Notes under the pieces: model-generated
Told to the model about the DNA's origin: nothing
The model's database searches: none
What the model saw: only the letters and a program-made list of their open reading frames with translations
Program-made: the position numbers and the translations under genes
Part shown: in pieces, positions 23,679 to 34,661 of the stretch
How positions within the stretch are numbered: the stretch's first letter is position 1
How the letters are laid out: every line of letters starts with the position of its first letter
Source of the DNA: Talinum fruticosum
Lineage: Eukaryota > Streptophyta > Magnoliopsida > Caryophyllales > Talinaceae
Length of the DNA stretch: 64,000 nt
NCBI GenBank assembly: GCA_021018815.1
Contig: JAITYX010000028.1
Location: 1,674,001 to 1,738,000 of the forward strand
Reading direction: 5' to 3'

Positions 23679-24589
23679 GCATTGAAAAAGTCTCGACCTT
23701 TGCATGACCTGCTTGTTGCTTCTTCATCCGAGAAAGAAGAGGAGGAGGAGGTTCCATCAAAACCCCAATCTAAACAAGCGCAATCGAAGAGGGAGAAGAA
23801 TAATCGAAGAGGAGGAGGAAGAAGAAGAATTTGAGGAGGAGGATGAACAAGAGAAACAGAAGAAAACCCGAAGCATAATCAAGCTGCTCCACGGATATCC
23901 CCCAATCCAAAGAAAAATCCACAACCTAAATTCGACTCCGAATCAAATTCCCAAAAATCCCCACGAATCCGTAAATCCAAAGAAAATCGAGACCTCCGTT
24001 TCAAAACCCTCAGCTGAAACGCGAGGCGGAGAATGGGAAGGAGTCGAATTCTAAAAAGACGAAGCCTTCAACCGAAACTATCGTCGAAAAGGAGAAGGGA
24101 GGAGGTGGGACAGCGAGTCCAGCGAGAGAAGAAGGCGGCCGCTAACAGGTTGTGGAGTGAGGAGGACGAGATTGCGATTCTCAAGGGTTTGATTGAGTTT
24201 CGAGCCAATTTTGGAAAGGACCCATTTACACATCAACAAGAATTTCATGACTTTGGGAAGAAATCGCTCCATGTCGATGCTTCAAAGAGCCAAGTGACAG
24301 ATAATGTGAGGAGATTGAGGAACAAGTTCAAGGGTCATGCGAAGAAATCCATCAATGGTGAGGAACCTATTTTCTCTAAGCCTCATGAGTATAAATCTTT
24401 TCAATTGTCTAAGAAAATTTGGGGAAGTTTGAATGGTGTTGACGATGTTGTTATGCAAGAAAAATCCAAGTGTTCGTCAAAAGTCCGAAAAGTTATAGGA
24501 AGGGTGACAAGATTACTTATGTTGAAGCTAATGCTAATATCGATACTATAATCACTAAAGAGGAAGATTTGATGAACGGGAAGTCATAG
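23679..24589 (+). pseudogene. GeBP/STKL-family transcription factor fragment (DUF573)
   Basis: GeBP-family proteins are plant DNA-binding regulators. A frame from 23679 gives ALKKSRPLHDLLVASSSEKE followed by an acidic run, the usual N-terminus but without an ATG. After frameshifts in the acidic region, 24144-24425 encodes an apparently complete DUF573 DNA-binding domain: NRLWSEEDEIAILKGLIEF, GKKSLHVDASKSQVTD, VRRLRNKFK, EEPIFSKPHEYKSF and LSKKIWG. A further frameshift follows, then VEANANIDTIITKEEDLMNG and a stop at 24587-24589. The C-terminal leucine-zipper-like region is absent. It lies between the TIRs of a transposon, so it is a captured, probably non-functional copy, though the central 172-residue ORF (24033-24551) is open. 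Confidence 0.8.
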
Positions 24590-24737
24590 AAAGTTGGACT
24601 GAATCGGGGAAGGAGGAGGAGGACATTTTCAATTGTCTAAGAAATTCATAATAATAATAATAACTTTGAGGGTGATTAATTACATTTAAACATCATTAAT
24701 TTAACTGCAAATAAGCCTTTTGATTCAATTTGTTTTT

Positions 24738-24974
24738 TTAAAATTCCTTCCATAGTTGGCACTTATATCTCATAAATCTAGTCAAAAATTGACTCCGTTG
24801 TCCACGGGTCAAAAAAATTGCCACGTCACATTCCCGATGAGTCGCCGCCCATACAACTCGGTGGCGTTCCGATATTGGAAAATACCCCCAAAGTTGGTTC
24901 TGTTCGCAGCCAAGGAAATTGTTCGTATTAAATTTGGCAAACGCTCCTAAAGTTTGTATTATTCCGATCCAATA
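24738..24974 (-). repeat. Right terminal inverted repeat of the TIR element
   Basis: Inverted partner of 23159-23399, ending GATCCAATA. Confidence 0.85.
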
Positions 24975-26386
24975 TTCTAATAAATAATATTAAAGATATC
25001 AATTTTATAAAAAACACTTAGTATAATCTATATCCACCATGCAAATTATTATTTATCATTAACACACAAATTGATCTACCCATAACCTAAACCGTAGAAG
25101 ACAACCACTAGCGGATCTTCCCCATTTTTCCTTAGTTATTAGTTTAATTAGGCCTAACCCTAATATAAACCCTACTAATATTGATAACCCTAGCACTAGC
25201 ACAGAATTTAATCAAATTAGAGCATTAAGTATTAGAAAAACATCATCTAGCACCTAATAACCAACCTACTAGCAAATTGATTTAAAAAGGATCTATGATA
25301 GTTTCCTAATTAAAAGAGATGGGTCCGAGTCATCCATGATTAACTAGGGTGATACTTATGTCTAAAAGATCAAGTGATTACGTACTTAAATCCTTGAAAC
25401 TATCATATGAATTTATATAAAACTAATTAGTGTGTACTCTAATTAATTAGACATAAAATCATAAATGATAAGAATAAATTATCATAAAATCATGGATCTA
25501 ATGAATAAGATAATAAAGATCAAAATTTTGTTTCAAAATAAATAACTTAGCATGATTTTAAATAGATTATACTAAGTATAAAAAAAAATTACTCAAACAT
25601 AATGTAATTTAAAACACGTAAACTAAAAAAAATAACATCATTAATATTAATCTAACAATAAAAATTCAATCTTTACTACTAAAAAATTACGATACTAAAT
25701 AATACTACTGATATAAATTTCTTCGGATGCGGAAAGGTTGACAACCGATGATGTTGACGATGATCAAGATGTGATGATTGTGATATTATGGTTGTGAGTG
25801 AGAGCTGCGTAGAATTGAAGTGGTGAGATGATAAAAGAAGGGGTGATGATGATATATAGATTAGGCGTGAGATAAAGAGATAGAGAGGTGGGTTGACTGA
25901 TGAAGAGGGATGGTGATGATGATTATTGAGAAGTGATCTAGCGAGAGTGACGCGAAGTAGATGATGGGTGGTTTTGTGATTAAAAAGTTTTCAACGTATA
26001 GGAGCTGGGTATGGCGTGAGGGATTAAAAAGTCCCGAGGGCTACTAGGGCTTGGTTCCTCTTACTTCTCTTCCAAGTTTCCTTCTTCTTATGCAACTCTA
26101 AGGAGGAGTCCTAGTGGGTTTTGGAGTATGATTATCTTCACTCTCCTCTTCAAATTAAGATTTCATAAAATAAATATTTTATGATACATTATTTTTATGG
26201 ACCGACTTCATATCTTTTCTTGGACGCTTGTCGGTAGCTAAAAATCCACTTTTAACGTCTTTCTTTTCATCCCCACTTTATTTGATAATTACCTAAAAAT
26301 AGACAAAATAAGATAAATTAGATAAAATAAATTATATAATATAAACTAAATAATTACTAAAAATACGTACAAAATACGACTTAACA

Positions 26387-27773
26387 GCACGCACGGGGTA
26401 AACAACACCCCGAATACTCGGGTACAACTCTATCTCTCTTTATGGTTTTGAATTGAGTCTTTCACACACTTTAGGAAGCTTATCTTTAAGTTGCCATGTC
26501 TGTCCGACCCACTTAGAAACCAATTCTTGTATGAAACACTAATCTATGGATTTCGACCCACTCGGATACGACTCACACAGATCATCTCGTCTAAATAATT
26601 TCATAAGCTCAATTTATCTAAGCATTTGACTCATTGTAAAAGTCGAATCGAATTGCTGCATTAATTCTAACCTTAAGTCAAATTTATTTGTTAACTGAAA
26701 TTATTTATTGGCAAATTGATGCATTGTGTCTATATACTTTAAACTCTTCATTTACTTAAAGATAGACACAAAAAGGAATTAAAACATATTGAATTAATTT
26801 TTATGCTTGACTAATCTTGGACCAAAGTATCTTTATGCTTTGAGTACCACTTTGATTTGTTTTTTGTAGGATGATTAAAGTGATTTAATCCTATTTTAAA
26901 ATACAAAAGCAACTCCGCTTCTAACCGTTAAATGCCAGCGAGAGAAAAGCCCTATTTCTAGGGCGGTGAGACACCGTGTGAGGGTTGTTTGTTTCCATTT
27001 TCGGTAAACTTCAACTTTGAGTCTAACAGTTGTTTCCACCCTAGATTTTAGTCACATCAAGTAGGATGGACTAATTTTTGAGCCAAGGACTAATGCACAA
27101 TGTTCATCTTTACAATGGTTCTCTTTCCGAGGGACTCATACTATCTCGTTACAACGGCTAGTGAAGCTTCCCAGTCTAGGCTTAGTCACAATGACTATCT
27201 ACTCTGCTAATTATAAATAGAAGCCACTCTACAAGACCTAGAAGATTGCTAGAACTGAACTCTAATCTTTTTAGCTTTCAATTCGTACTTAGTTTTTATT
27301 AACTTTTGAGTTGAAACAAAAGAAGTTTTGTAATAAATCAAAATCTTACTTTCTCTACACTTATATAATTTCCTTGATTGAATTGGAAGGGGTAACTCAC
27401 CTCAATTGTACCTAACTGTAAGGGTTAATTCAGTTAGGAAGTACTAAGGCGAGATAAGGGAACTTTTATTCCTAGGAAAACTTGTATTGAATTGTCAAAG
27501 GGAATAATTCTATAGATTCCGTCCTTGTATTTTTGGATTCAAAATAGTGCATTTGACTTGGTGTCTAGATTGACACCGACCATGGTTTTCTACTCGCAGG
27601 AGGGTTTCCACGTATTTCTCTATGTTCATACATTTATGAGTTCATTCTAGACTCGGAACTGCTTTTCTAAGTTCTAACTTGCCTAAAATTCTTTATTTCT
27701 GCAAAATTTCCTTGTCATCCTATTCACCGCCGCCCCTCTAGGGTGACTCGGACTCTCAAAGAGTAAACCTTCA
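26387..27773 (+). repeat. C1 5' LTR (start lost or displaced)
   Basis: Aligns with the C2 and C4 LTRs from about 26419 on; the first few tens of bases are missing next to the T1 LTR. It has a TATA box (TTATAAATAG, 27211-27220) and ends GAGTAAACCTTCA, as the others do. Confidence 0.75.
27211..27220 (+). promoter_or_regulatory. C1 LTR TATA box
   Basis: TTATAAATAG followed by AAGCCACT, conserved at the same place in the C2 LTRs (29484-29493 and 46051-46060) and in the C3 5' LTR (complement of 60031-60041). Confidence 0.7.
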
Positions 27774-27775
27774 AT

Positions 27776-27787
27776 TGGTATCGAGCT
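27776..27787 (+). promoter_or_regulatory. C1 primer binding site
   Basis: TGGTATCGAGCT two bases after the LTR end; a variant of the initiator-Met tRNA site seen in C2 and C3. Confidence 0.75.
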
Positions 27788-27830
27788 TATCCTTCTAAAA
27801 GGATCTAACAATCCAAGGTTTAAAGATCGG

Positions 27831-28632
27831 ATGGCTCTTAGCTATGGAGAGTTCGATGAAGGAAGATCTTTCACTAGGCCACCCAAGTTCAAGGGATCAA
27901 ACATTGCTCATTAGAAGAAGATCATAGAGTGCTTCACCCAAGACTATAATGAGGAAGTCCGAGATATCATTTGCGAGTGGAAACTACGTTCCCACCAAGA
28001 TGGATTACACTCGCACGAGTAGCCAAAGTGAAGTCAGAATTCACTATCGAAGAGAACGAGAGGTACAAAAATAACTTCAAGGCAATGAACTTCTAATGTG
28101 TGCTATTTATGCAACTGAATTCAACAGAATATTTTCTTGTGATATTGCCAAGGAAGTCTGGGATACACTGGTTACTACTTAGAAAGGTGCTAGTAAAGTG
28201 AGGCGGACAAAGATAAGTCGAGTATCTCCATAAGTACGAGATGTTCAAGATGGAGGCTAATGAGAATATAATTCATATGTATATCCGCTTCATCGAGATT
28301 GTCAACAATCTCAAGTCCCTCAAAAGGAAGATGTCCCATGAAAATTGTTAGAAAGATTCTAAGGAGTCTATTAAAGAAGAGATAGGGTTCTAAGGTAACC
28401 GCTATTGGTGAAGCGCAGGACCTTGCTCACCTAAAGCCGGATGCACTTATTGGGAAACTGCTCACTCATGAGTTACATCAAGAGGAAAAAAATATGATTC
28501 AAGCACCAAACGAAACATTGCTCTCAAAGCCTTAGAGGAATCTGGTTCAAGTCTGAGCTCTTTAGATTCGAAGAAGACCCCATGACACTTTTGGCTCGAG
28601 GGTTCAAAAAGATGATGAAATGCAAAAAGTGG
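27831..28632 (+). pseudogene. C1 gag, N-terminal part
   Basis: The ATG at 27831 starts MALSYGEFDEGRSF and RPPKFKGSNIAH, the copia gag start, followed by a stop replacing Trp and repeated frame changes. The sequence up to GFKKMMKCKKW at 28632 remains alignable with C2 gag. It is cut at 28632 by the insertion of C2, and gag resumes at 46629. Confidence 0.8.
28628..28632. repeat. Target site duplication AGTGG (left) of C2
   Basis: AGTGG precedes the C2 5' LTR and recurs at 46624-46628 just after the C2 3' LTR. Confidence 0.9.
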
Positions 28633-30053
28633 TGAAGACTCGGTATAAATCCTATCTCAAGTTTTGATTCCAAGTCATTATGAGCACTATAAAAACTCTT
28701 ATCTAAGTTTTCATTATGTTCGACCGACTTAGAAAGCACTTATTGCATATCTCCTACACTCGGTGTTTCGACTCATTCGGACATCAAAACTATCGCATGC
28801 TCATATAAGTTCTCTAACACTCTTATTCCGAGCACCGATCGTGAATTTCAACGCAAAGAGAAGTATACCGTTAATTCTTTATTCTAAGTCAATTTATTTC
28901 CTTGAGAATTATTTGACCGGATCAAGTTGTTATACTCTAATATTTTACTCTCTCTACTTGATCGGCTTAGGATTGACTCAAGATGGAATTTGAGTTTATT
29001 AAATATTAGACTCAGAAAATTCCACTCCTTGAGGCCAAAGATAATTAAGCATTCAATTACTCGGATTTAATTATTATCTATGCCTAATCTTGGACCAAAG
29101 TATTGTTATACTTTGAGAACCAATGTGGTTTGCTTTTATAGGTTATTCAAATGAGGCTAACTTATTTTTGAAATACAAAAAGCAACCAGCTTCTAGCCGT
29201 TAAACACCAAGATACTAAGTTTTATCTAGTTTTGGACAAGGCTCGGACACGGTGTCAAAGTTGTTTGTTTCCAAAACTAGAAAACTCCAATTGTAGGTCT
29301 AACGGTTGTTTCCAGCTTAGCTTTCGAGTCACCACCAGTTGATTGGAACATCTTGTTGAGCTCGAGTCGTTACACAACGATCACATCTCAACGGATCTTT
29401 TTGAGTGACTAAGAAGAGTCGTTATAAAGGCTAGTGAAGACTTCGTCCGAACCCAAGAATCAATGGTCACTCTACCTGGTTGGCTATAAATAGAAGCCAC
29501 TTCACAAGACTCGGAAGATTGCTAAAATTGAATTTATTGTTGAACTAATTGTTGTTCTTATTTTTACTCAATCTTCTATTTACAACTCCAAGCCTATATT
29601 TAATATTTTCTCGAGTTGTAAAGAAAGTCTTATAATTAGTTACATTCTTTTCTTATTTTCTAAGTAAGGTCCCTTGACTGAGCTGTAAGGGTTAACGCAG
29701 CTCGGTTGTCCTTGATTATAAAGGCTACCTCGGTTAGGAAGTACTAGGTCGGATAAGGGAACTTCGAGTCTAGGAAAACATTTTAAGGAATTGTTTAAGG
29801 GAGTAATTCTGGTTAAGTCGAGTCCTGTGTATTTTGTGGATTCAAAATAGTGGATTTGACTTGGTGCTTGGATTAGTAATGTACGTGGTTTTCTGCCGCA
29901 GGAGGGTTTCCACGTATATTTCTGTTATTGCCTTTCCGAGTCCATTCTAGACTCGGAATTTTCTTTTAGTTTGTATTGGTGCAAAAATTGTTTAATTTTC
30001 TTCATCACCCTATTCATCTAGGGTGACTTAGAGTCTCTACGAGCAAACCTTCA
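28633..30053 (+). repeat. C2 5' LTR
   Basis: TGAAGACTCGG to GAGCAAACCTTCA, 1421 bp, with a TATA box at 29484-29493 (CTATAAATAG). Confidence 0.88.
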
Positions 30054-30055
30054 AT

Positions 30056-30067
30056 TGGTATCGAGCC
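30056..30067 (+). promoter_or_regulatory. C2 primer binding site
   Basis: TGGTATCGAGCC two bases downstream of the 5' LTR; pairs with the 3' end of initiator Met tRNA imperfectly. Confidence 0.75.
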
Positions 30068-30111
30068 TAACCTTTCAAGAAGATCTCACCATCCAAAGGT
30101 ATAATAATAAG

Positions 30112-31690
30112 ATGACTCAAAATAATAGAGAGTTCGATGAAGGAAGATCATCCACCGGACCACCGAAGTTCAAAGGGTCCAACTTTTCCCATTGGAAGAA
30201 GATGATGGAATGTTTCCTGATGGACAACGATGAAGATGTATAGAACATCATCCAAGCTGGCAACTACATTCCAATGAAGACGGAGAATGCAAATCTTGTA
30301 CCTAAAGCGAAATCTGAGTTCACCATCGAGGAGACCGAGAAATTCGTAAAGAATTTCAAAGCTATGAACACACTAATGTGTGCCATTAGCATAGAAGAAT
30401 ACAAGAAGGTCTCAGCTGTGACATAACCAAAGAGGTGTGGGACACTCTTGTCAACACCTATAAAGGAACAAGCCAAGTGAAGCAGGGGAAGATAAGTCGA
30501 GTATCTTCATAAGTATGAGCAGATTCAAGATGGAGCCGTAACAAAATGTCACTCGGATGTATGTTCGGTTCACAGAGATTACTTATAATCTCAAATCTTT
30601 GGGTAGAAAGATCTCTCACGAAAAAATGTCTAGAAAGATTTTGAGAAGTCTACCAAAGAAGAGATGGGTTCCTAAGGTGATAGCCATTGAAGAAGCTTAG
30701 AACCTCTCTCAACTAAGGCCGGACGAGCTTATTGGCAAGTTACTCATTCACGAGATTCATCCGGAGGAAGAGGATGTCGAGGTCAGCACCAAAAAGAATA
30801 TTCCGTCGAAGGCCTCGGAAAGTAGACGTGAAAGTCCGAGCTCTTCAGAATTAGAAGAGGATCCTATGGCACTCATAGCCTGCAACTTCAAGAGAATGAT
30901 GAAATACAAGAAGTAGGAAAAGAGGCCAAAGGATGAGTTCTACAAGAAAGATAAGGATAGAAAAGGTAAATATTCTTCTCCTTCAAAGTTATCTAAGAAC
31001 TCCGGTTGCTATGAATGTGGCAGCAAGGAGCACATAGTCGAGACTGTCCCCAAGAGAAAGAAGGACAAAAAGAAAAATGATACGATGGCTACCTGGAGTG
31101 ATGATGGCTCACCGGAAGAGGATGACTCAAACGACTCAAAGTGTCTTATGGCACTTCCGGACTCGAAGGTGAATATGAGTCGGACAACGAGGACTCGAGA
31201 TATTGATGAGGTAGTTGAATAGTTTCTCAAATTTTTAAAAGTTGATCTAGCACGATATATTTTCACTTTGGAAGAAAAGTCCGATTCTAACTCATTCCAG
31301 TTTAAAGAACAACTTGAGTCTCTTACTCGGTGAGAGCAATGCTTTGAAAAATGAATTGGAAAAGCTGAGATAAAATCTGAAAGAACTTAAGACCGAGTAC
31401 TCAAGAAAATGAGACTGTGTCTAAGTCACTCATAATAGAGAATGACCAACTAAAAAGAAAGCTCAATGAGTCTCAAGAGCTTCTTTTGAAATTCACTCAA
31501 GATCAGAAAAACCTTAATATGCTATTAGGCTCTCAGTGTGTCTCCTTCGAGAAAGAAGGACTTGGCTTCAATGAAGAAGAGGAATCAAAATCCTATTCTA
31601 ATCTTTTCAAAACTGATTCCGGAACTATAAAGTTCAGGAAGGATGAGCATGGTCCCATTCATACAAATGAATAGAGGACTAAGCCTAGAC
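30112..31690 (+). pseudogene. C2 gag
   Basis: The ATG at 30112 begins MTQNNREFDEGRSS, then PPKFKGSNFSHWKKMMECF, stopped by TAG at 30241 where Trp is expected. Later segments include KSEFTIEETEKFVKNFKAMN (about 30310-30370) and a zinc knuckle GCYECGSKEHIVE near 31004, whose final cysteine is lost through a one-base deletion. A coiled-coil-rich tail (LIIENDQLKRKLNESQELLL, 31429 on) is open to 31674. The tail is duplicated in inverted orientation immediately downstream. Confidence 0.85.
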
Positions 31691-31876
31691 TAGTTTATAG
31701 GAAAAAGCCTTCTTCTCCCGTTTACAAAAGAAAAGATTTTCATAAGAAAGAGACACAAACTCAGTTTTCTAGAAGGAAGACTCAAAATCATACCAGACCC
31801 AAAATTATTCAAATCCGGGTTCCTAAAAGTGATCTTCCTCGAGAAAGGACCACAAGAAAGGGAGTTACTTGGGTTC
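31426..31876 (+). repeat. Inverted duplication of C2 gag tail, left arm
   Basis: 451 bp of gag sequence; its inverted copy is 31939-32225 plus 34404-34570. The spacer (31877-31938) includes AAAGGAGGAAAAGTCACATT, a motif found in C1 further along the pol at 62764. Confidence 0.88.
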
Positions 31877-31938
31877 CTCGGAAAATTATTCAAATCTGGG
31901 TTCCTAGAAGATTTGAAAGGAGGAAAAGTCACATTTAC

Positions 31939-34570
31939 GAACCCAAGTAACTCCCTTTACTCGTGGTCCTTTCTCGACAAAGATCACTTTTAGGAACCCA
32001 GATTTGAATAATTTTGGGTCCGGTATGATTTTGAGTCTTCCTTCTAGAAAACCGAGTCCAGTGCCTCTTTCTTATGAAAATCTTTTCTTTTGTAAACAGG
32101 AGAAGAAGGCTTTTTCCTGTAAACTAGTCTAGGCTTAGTCCTCTATTCATTTGTATGAATGTGATCATGCTCATCCTTCCTAAACTTTATAGTTCCGGAA
32201 TCGGTTTTGAAAATATTAGAATAGGTGTTAAGTCGTATTTTATACGTATTTTTAGTAGTTATTTAGTTTATATTATATAGTTTATTTTATCTAATTTATT
32301 CTATTTTGTCTATTTATAGGTAATTATCGAATAAAGTGGGGAAGAGAAGAAAAGTCGTTAAAAGTGAATTTTTAGCTACGGACAAGCATCCAAAAAATAT
32401 ATGAAGTGGGTCCATAAATATAATATGTCATAAAATATTTAGTTTATGATATTATATTTTATGAAATCCTAATTGGAAGAGAAAAGGAAACTTAGAAGAG
32501 AAGAAAGAGGAATAACCCTAACTCCTTCACGATATATATATTACTTGTAATCATCATGAAAGGGAGACCGGAGAAGCCCCTTATGTAGCCCTTGCTGCTG
32601 CCCTCGCTGCCCACCTTCTGTCACAGTAACCCTTGCCCACCACGTTCCCTTGCTGCCGGACACACCAAGCGGACATGCTCTAGCTGCTGCCGCTACTCCT
32701 TGCTGCTGCCGCCGCTGCTCTTTGCTCGCTGCTGCGTGTTGCTTGTGCTGCTGCCCAGCCACCTTAATCACCCATCATCATCTCTAATCATCAACCACAT
32801 CATCATCCCAAGGGTCCAAGAAACTAATATCGGTAGTATAATTTAGTTTTGTAATTTTTATTAGAAAAGATTGAGTTTTTATTGTTAGATTAATATTAAA
32901 GATGCTAGTTTTATTTAATTTACATGTTTTAAATTACATTATGTTTGAGTAGTCTTTTTATACTTAGTATAATCTACTTGAAACCATGTTAAATTATTTA
33001 TTTTGAAACAAATTTTCGATCTTTATTGTCTTATTGATTAAATCCATGATTCTATGATAATTAGATTTTAATGTTTATGATTTTATGTCTAATTAATTAG
33101 AGTGCACACTAATTAGTTTTATATAAATTCATATGATAGTTTAAAAGGGTTTAAGTACGTAATTGCTTGATCTTTTAGACATAAGTATCACCCTAGTTAA
33201 TCATGGATGGCTCATACCCATCTCTTTTAATTAGGAAATTATCATAGATCCTTCTTAAATCAATTTGCTAGTAGATTGGTTATTAGGTGCTAGATGATGT
33301 TTTTCTAATACTTAATGCTCTAATTTGATTAAATTCTAGTGCTAGAGCTAGGGTTATCAATATTAGTAGGGTTTATATTAGGGCTAGGCCTAAGTAAAAT
33401 ATTAACTAAGGAAAAACGGGAAGATCCGCTAGTGGTTGTCTTCTACAGTTTAGCTCATGGGTAGATCAATTTGTGTGTTAATGATAAATAATAATTTGCA
33501 TGGTGGATATAGATTATACTAAGTGTTTTTATAAATTTGATATCTTTGATAATTACTTGCTTGCCTTTAGTTATTTTCTTGAGTTTATTAATTTTTATTC
33601 ATAAAGTTATAGTCTTTTATTATCAATTTCATTAAACCCCCTAAAGATCAGTATTTTAGGTTAGTTTTAGTAATTTTATTTTAATTTAACTTTGAGTCAT
33701 TATATATTTTAATTTTCAGATTTAATTTTCTATTAGTTTTTATTATTTTTGAGTCAGTTTGTTAGAAATTAGTTTAAAAATAGTTTCTTTCATTATTTTT
33801 CATGTTTTATTTTCTTTTAGGGTTTAGATAGAGTCCTAGTTTGCTGTGATTAAATTTTAGAATTTTTGGAATTAATTTGATATTTTTTCAGATTTAATTC
33901 TTGAATTTAATTACTGCAGGTTTTTAATAAAATAAATTCGTAAATTAGATTTTAAATTTTGTTTTTATATTTTTAGGGTCTGGTTAGGTTTAGAAAATTA
34001 GTATTATTATTCTGGGTAATTTTAGTATTTATTTTCGTAATTATTTTAGTGCAGAATTTTACTTATTTAATTTTCTGTTTTAGAATTTGTTTATTTTCTG
34101 CTTTAGTTTTCTGTTTTAATTATTCTAAAAAATATACAAAAATATTTCTGAGTTATTGTAGTTTTATTATTCTGTATAAATTATTTATTTAGTTATTAGA
34201 TAATTTTCTATGAATTTTAGTTATTGATTTTAATTTATATTTTCTGTTTTGTTTTTAAGAGTAGTAAATTTAATTAGATTAAAACTTGCATGTTATTATA
34301 TCTTTCCTCGTGGATTCGATCCCTACTTGCCCTTACTATATTGTTTATTATAAGTTTAAGTAGTGGTTTAATTTTTCTGTTGTACGACAAGCTCAACAAT
34401 AGGATTTTGATTCCTCTTCTTCATCGAAGACAAGTCCTTCTTTCCTGAAGGAGATACACCGAGAGCCTAATAGCATATTAAGGTTTTTCTGATCTTGAGT
34501 GAATTTCAAAACAAGCTCTTGAGACTCATTGAGCTTTCTTTTTAGTTGGTCATTCTCTATTATGAGTGAC
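31939..34570 (-). repeat. Inverted duplication of C2 gag tail, right arm (split by a solo LTR)
   Basis: Reverse complement of 31426-31876: GAACCCAAGTAACTCC at the start mirrors GGAGTTACTTGGGTTC at 31861-31876, and CTCTATTATGAGTGAC at 34555-34570 mirrors the left-arm start. The T2 solo LTR with its ATAGG duplication splits the arm at 32225. Confidence 0.88.
32226..34398 (+). mobile_element. Family T solo LTR, copy T2
   Basis: Begins TGTTAAGTCGTATTTT, ends GACAAGCTCAACA, 2173 bp, flanked by ATAGG at 32221-32225 and 34399-34403. The unoccupied site survives in the left arm of the gag duplication (AATCCTATTCTAAT at about 31589-31602). It contains a GC-rich block with CTG/GCC repeats (32580-32765) and a late GGATTCGATCCC motif. 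A Ty3/gypsy Tat/Athila origin is inferred from the long AT-rich LTR and this motif. Confidence 0.88.
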
Positions 34571-34661
34571 AGATCATATAATTGTCCATAACACCAAATT
34601 ACGATACTTTAGAATCCTATTGCTCACAAGTGATCTCTAAACCCCGCTCCGATACCACAAC
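34571..34661 (-). other. Chromovirus leader and primer site fragment
   Basis: On the minus strand TGGTATCGGAGC (complement of 34646-34657) follows the LTR end and is a primer site, followed by about 75 bp of leader cut off where the gag inverted arm begins (34570). The piece is therefore more than a solo LTR. Confidence 0.65.

Larger units (their letters stand above)
23159..24974 (+). mobile_element. Non-autonomous TIR transposon with captured gene (Pack-MULE-like)
   Basis: The two ends are inverted repeats of about 240 bp: TATTGGATGGGAATAATAC on the left, and its near-identical complement ending GATCCAATA on the right. The similarity runs through blocks such as CGTTTGCCAAAT and TCGGAACGCCACCGAGTTG. 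Between the TIRs lies a CT-rich leader and a GeBP-like gene fragment but no transposase. Long TIRs plus a host gene fragment is the Pack-MULE pattern; a 9-bp target duplication was not found, so the superfamily is inferred. It interrupts the T1 LTR. Confidence 0.75.
22233..26386 (-). mobile_element. Family T LTR, copy T1 (solo LTR invaded by a TIR element)
   Basis: Plus-strand start TGTTAGCTTGTCGCAC and end AATACGACTTAACA match the ends of T copies at 32226-34398 (opposite strand) and 43339-45526 (same strand). After removing the 1.8-kb insertion at 23159-24974 about 2.3 kb remains, in line with the other copies (about 2.2 kb). It contains the conserved GGATCGAATCCATGAG block (22308-22323). 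No internal coding region or second LTR is present, so it is probably a solo LTR. Flanks GCCGT and GCACG do not form a clear target duplication. Confidence 0.75.

Noticed and set aside
32541..32846. Ala/Cys/Leu-rich ORFs on both strands
   Set aside because: They come from CTG/GCC trinucleotide runs in the T2 LTR; T3 has the equivalent at 44893-45282 in different frames.
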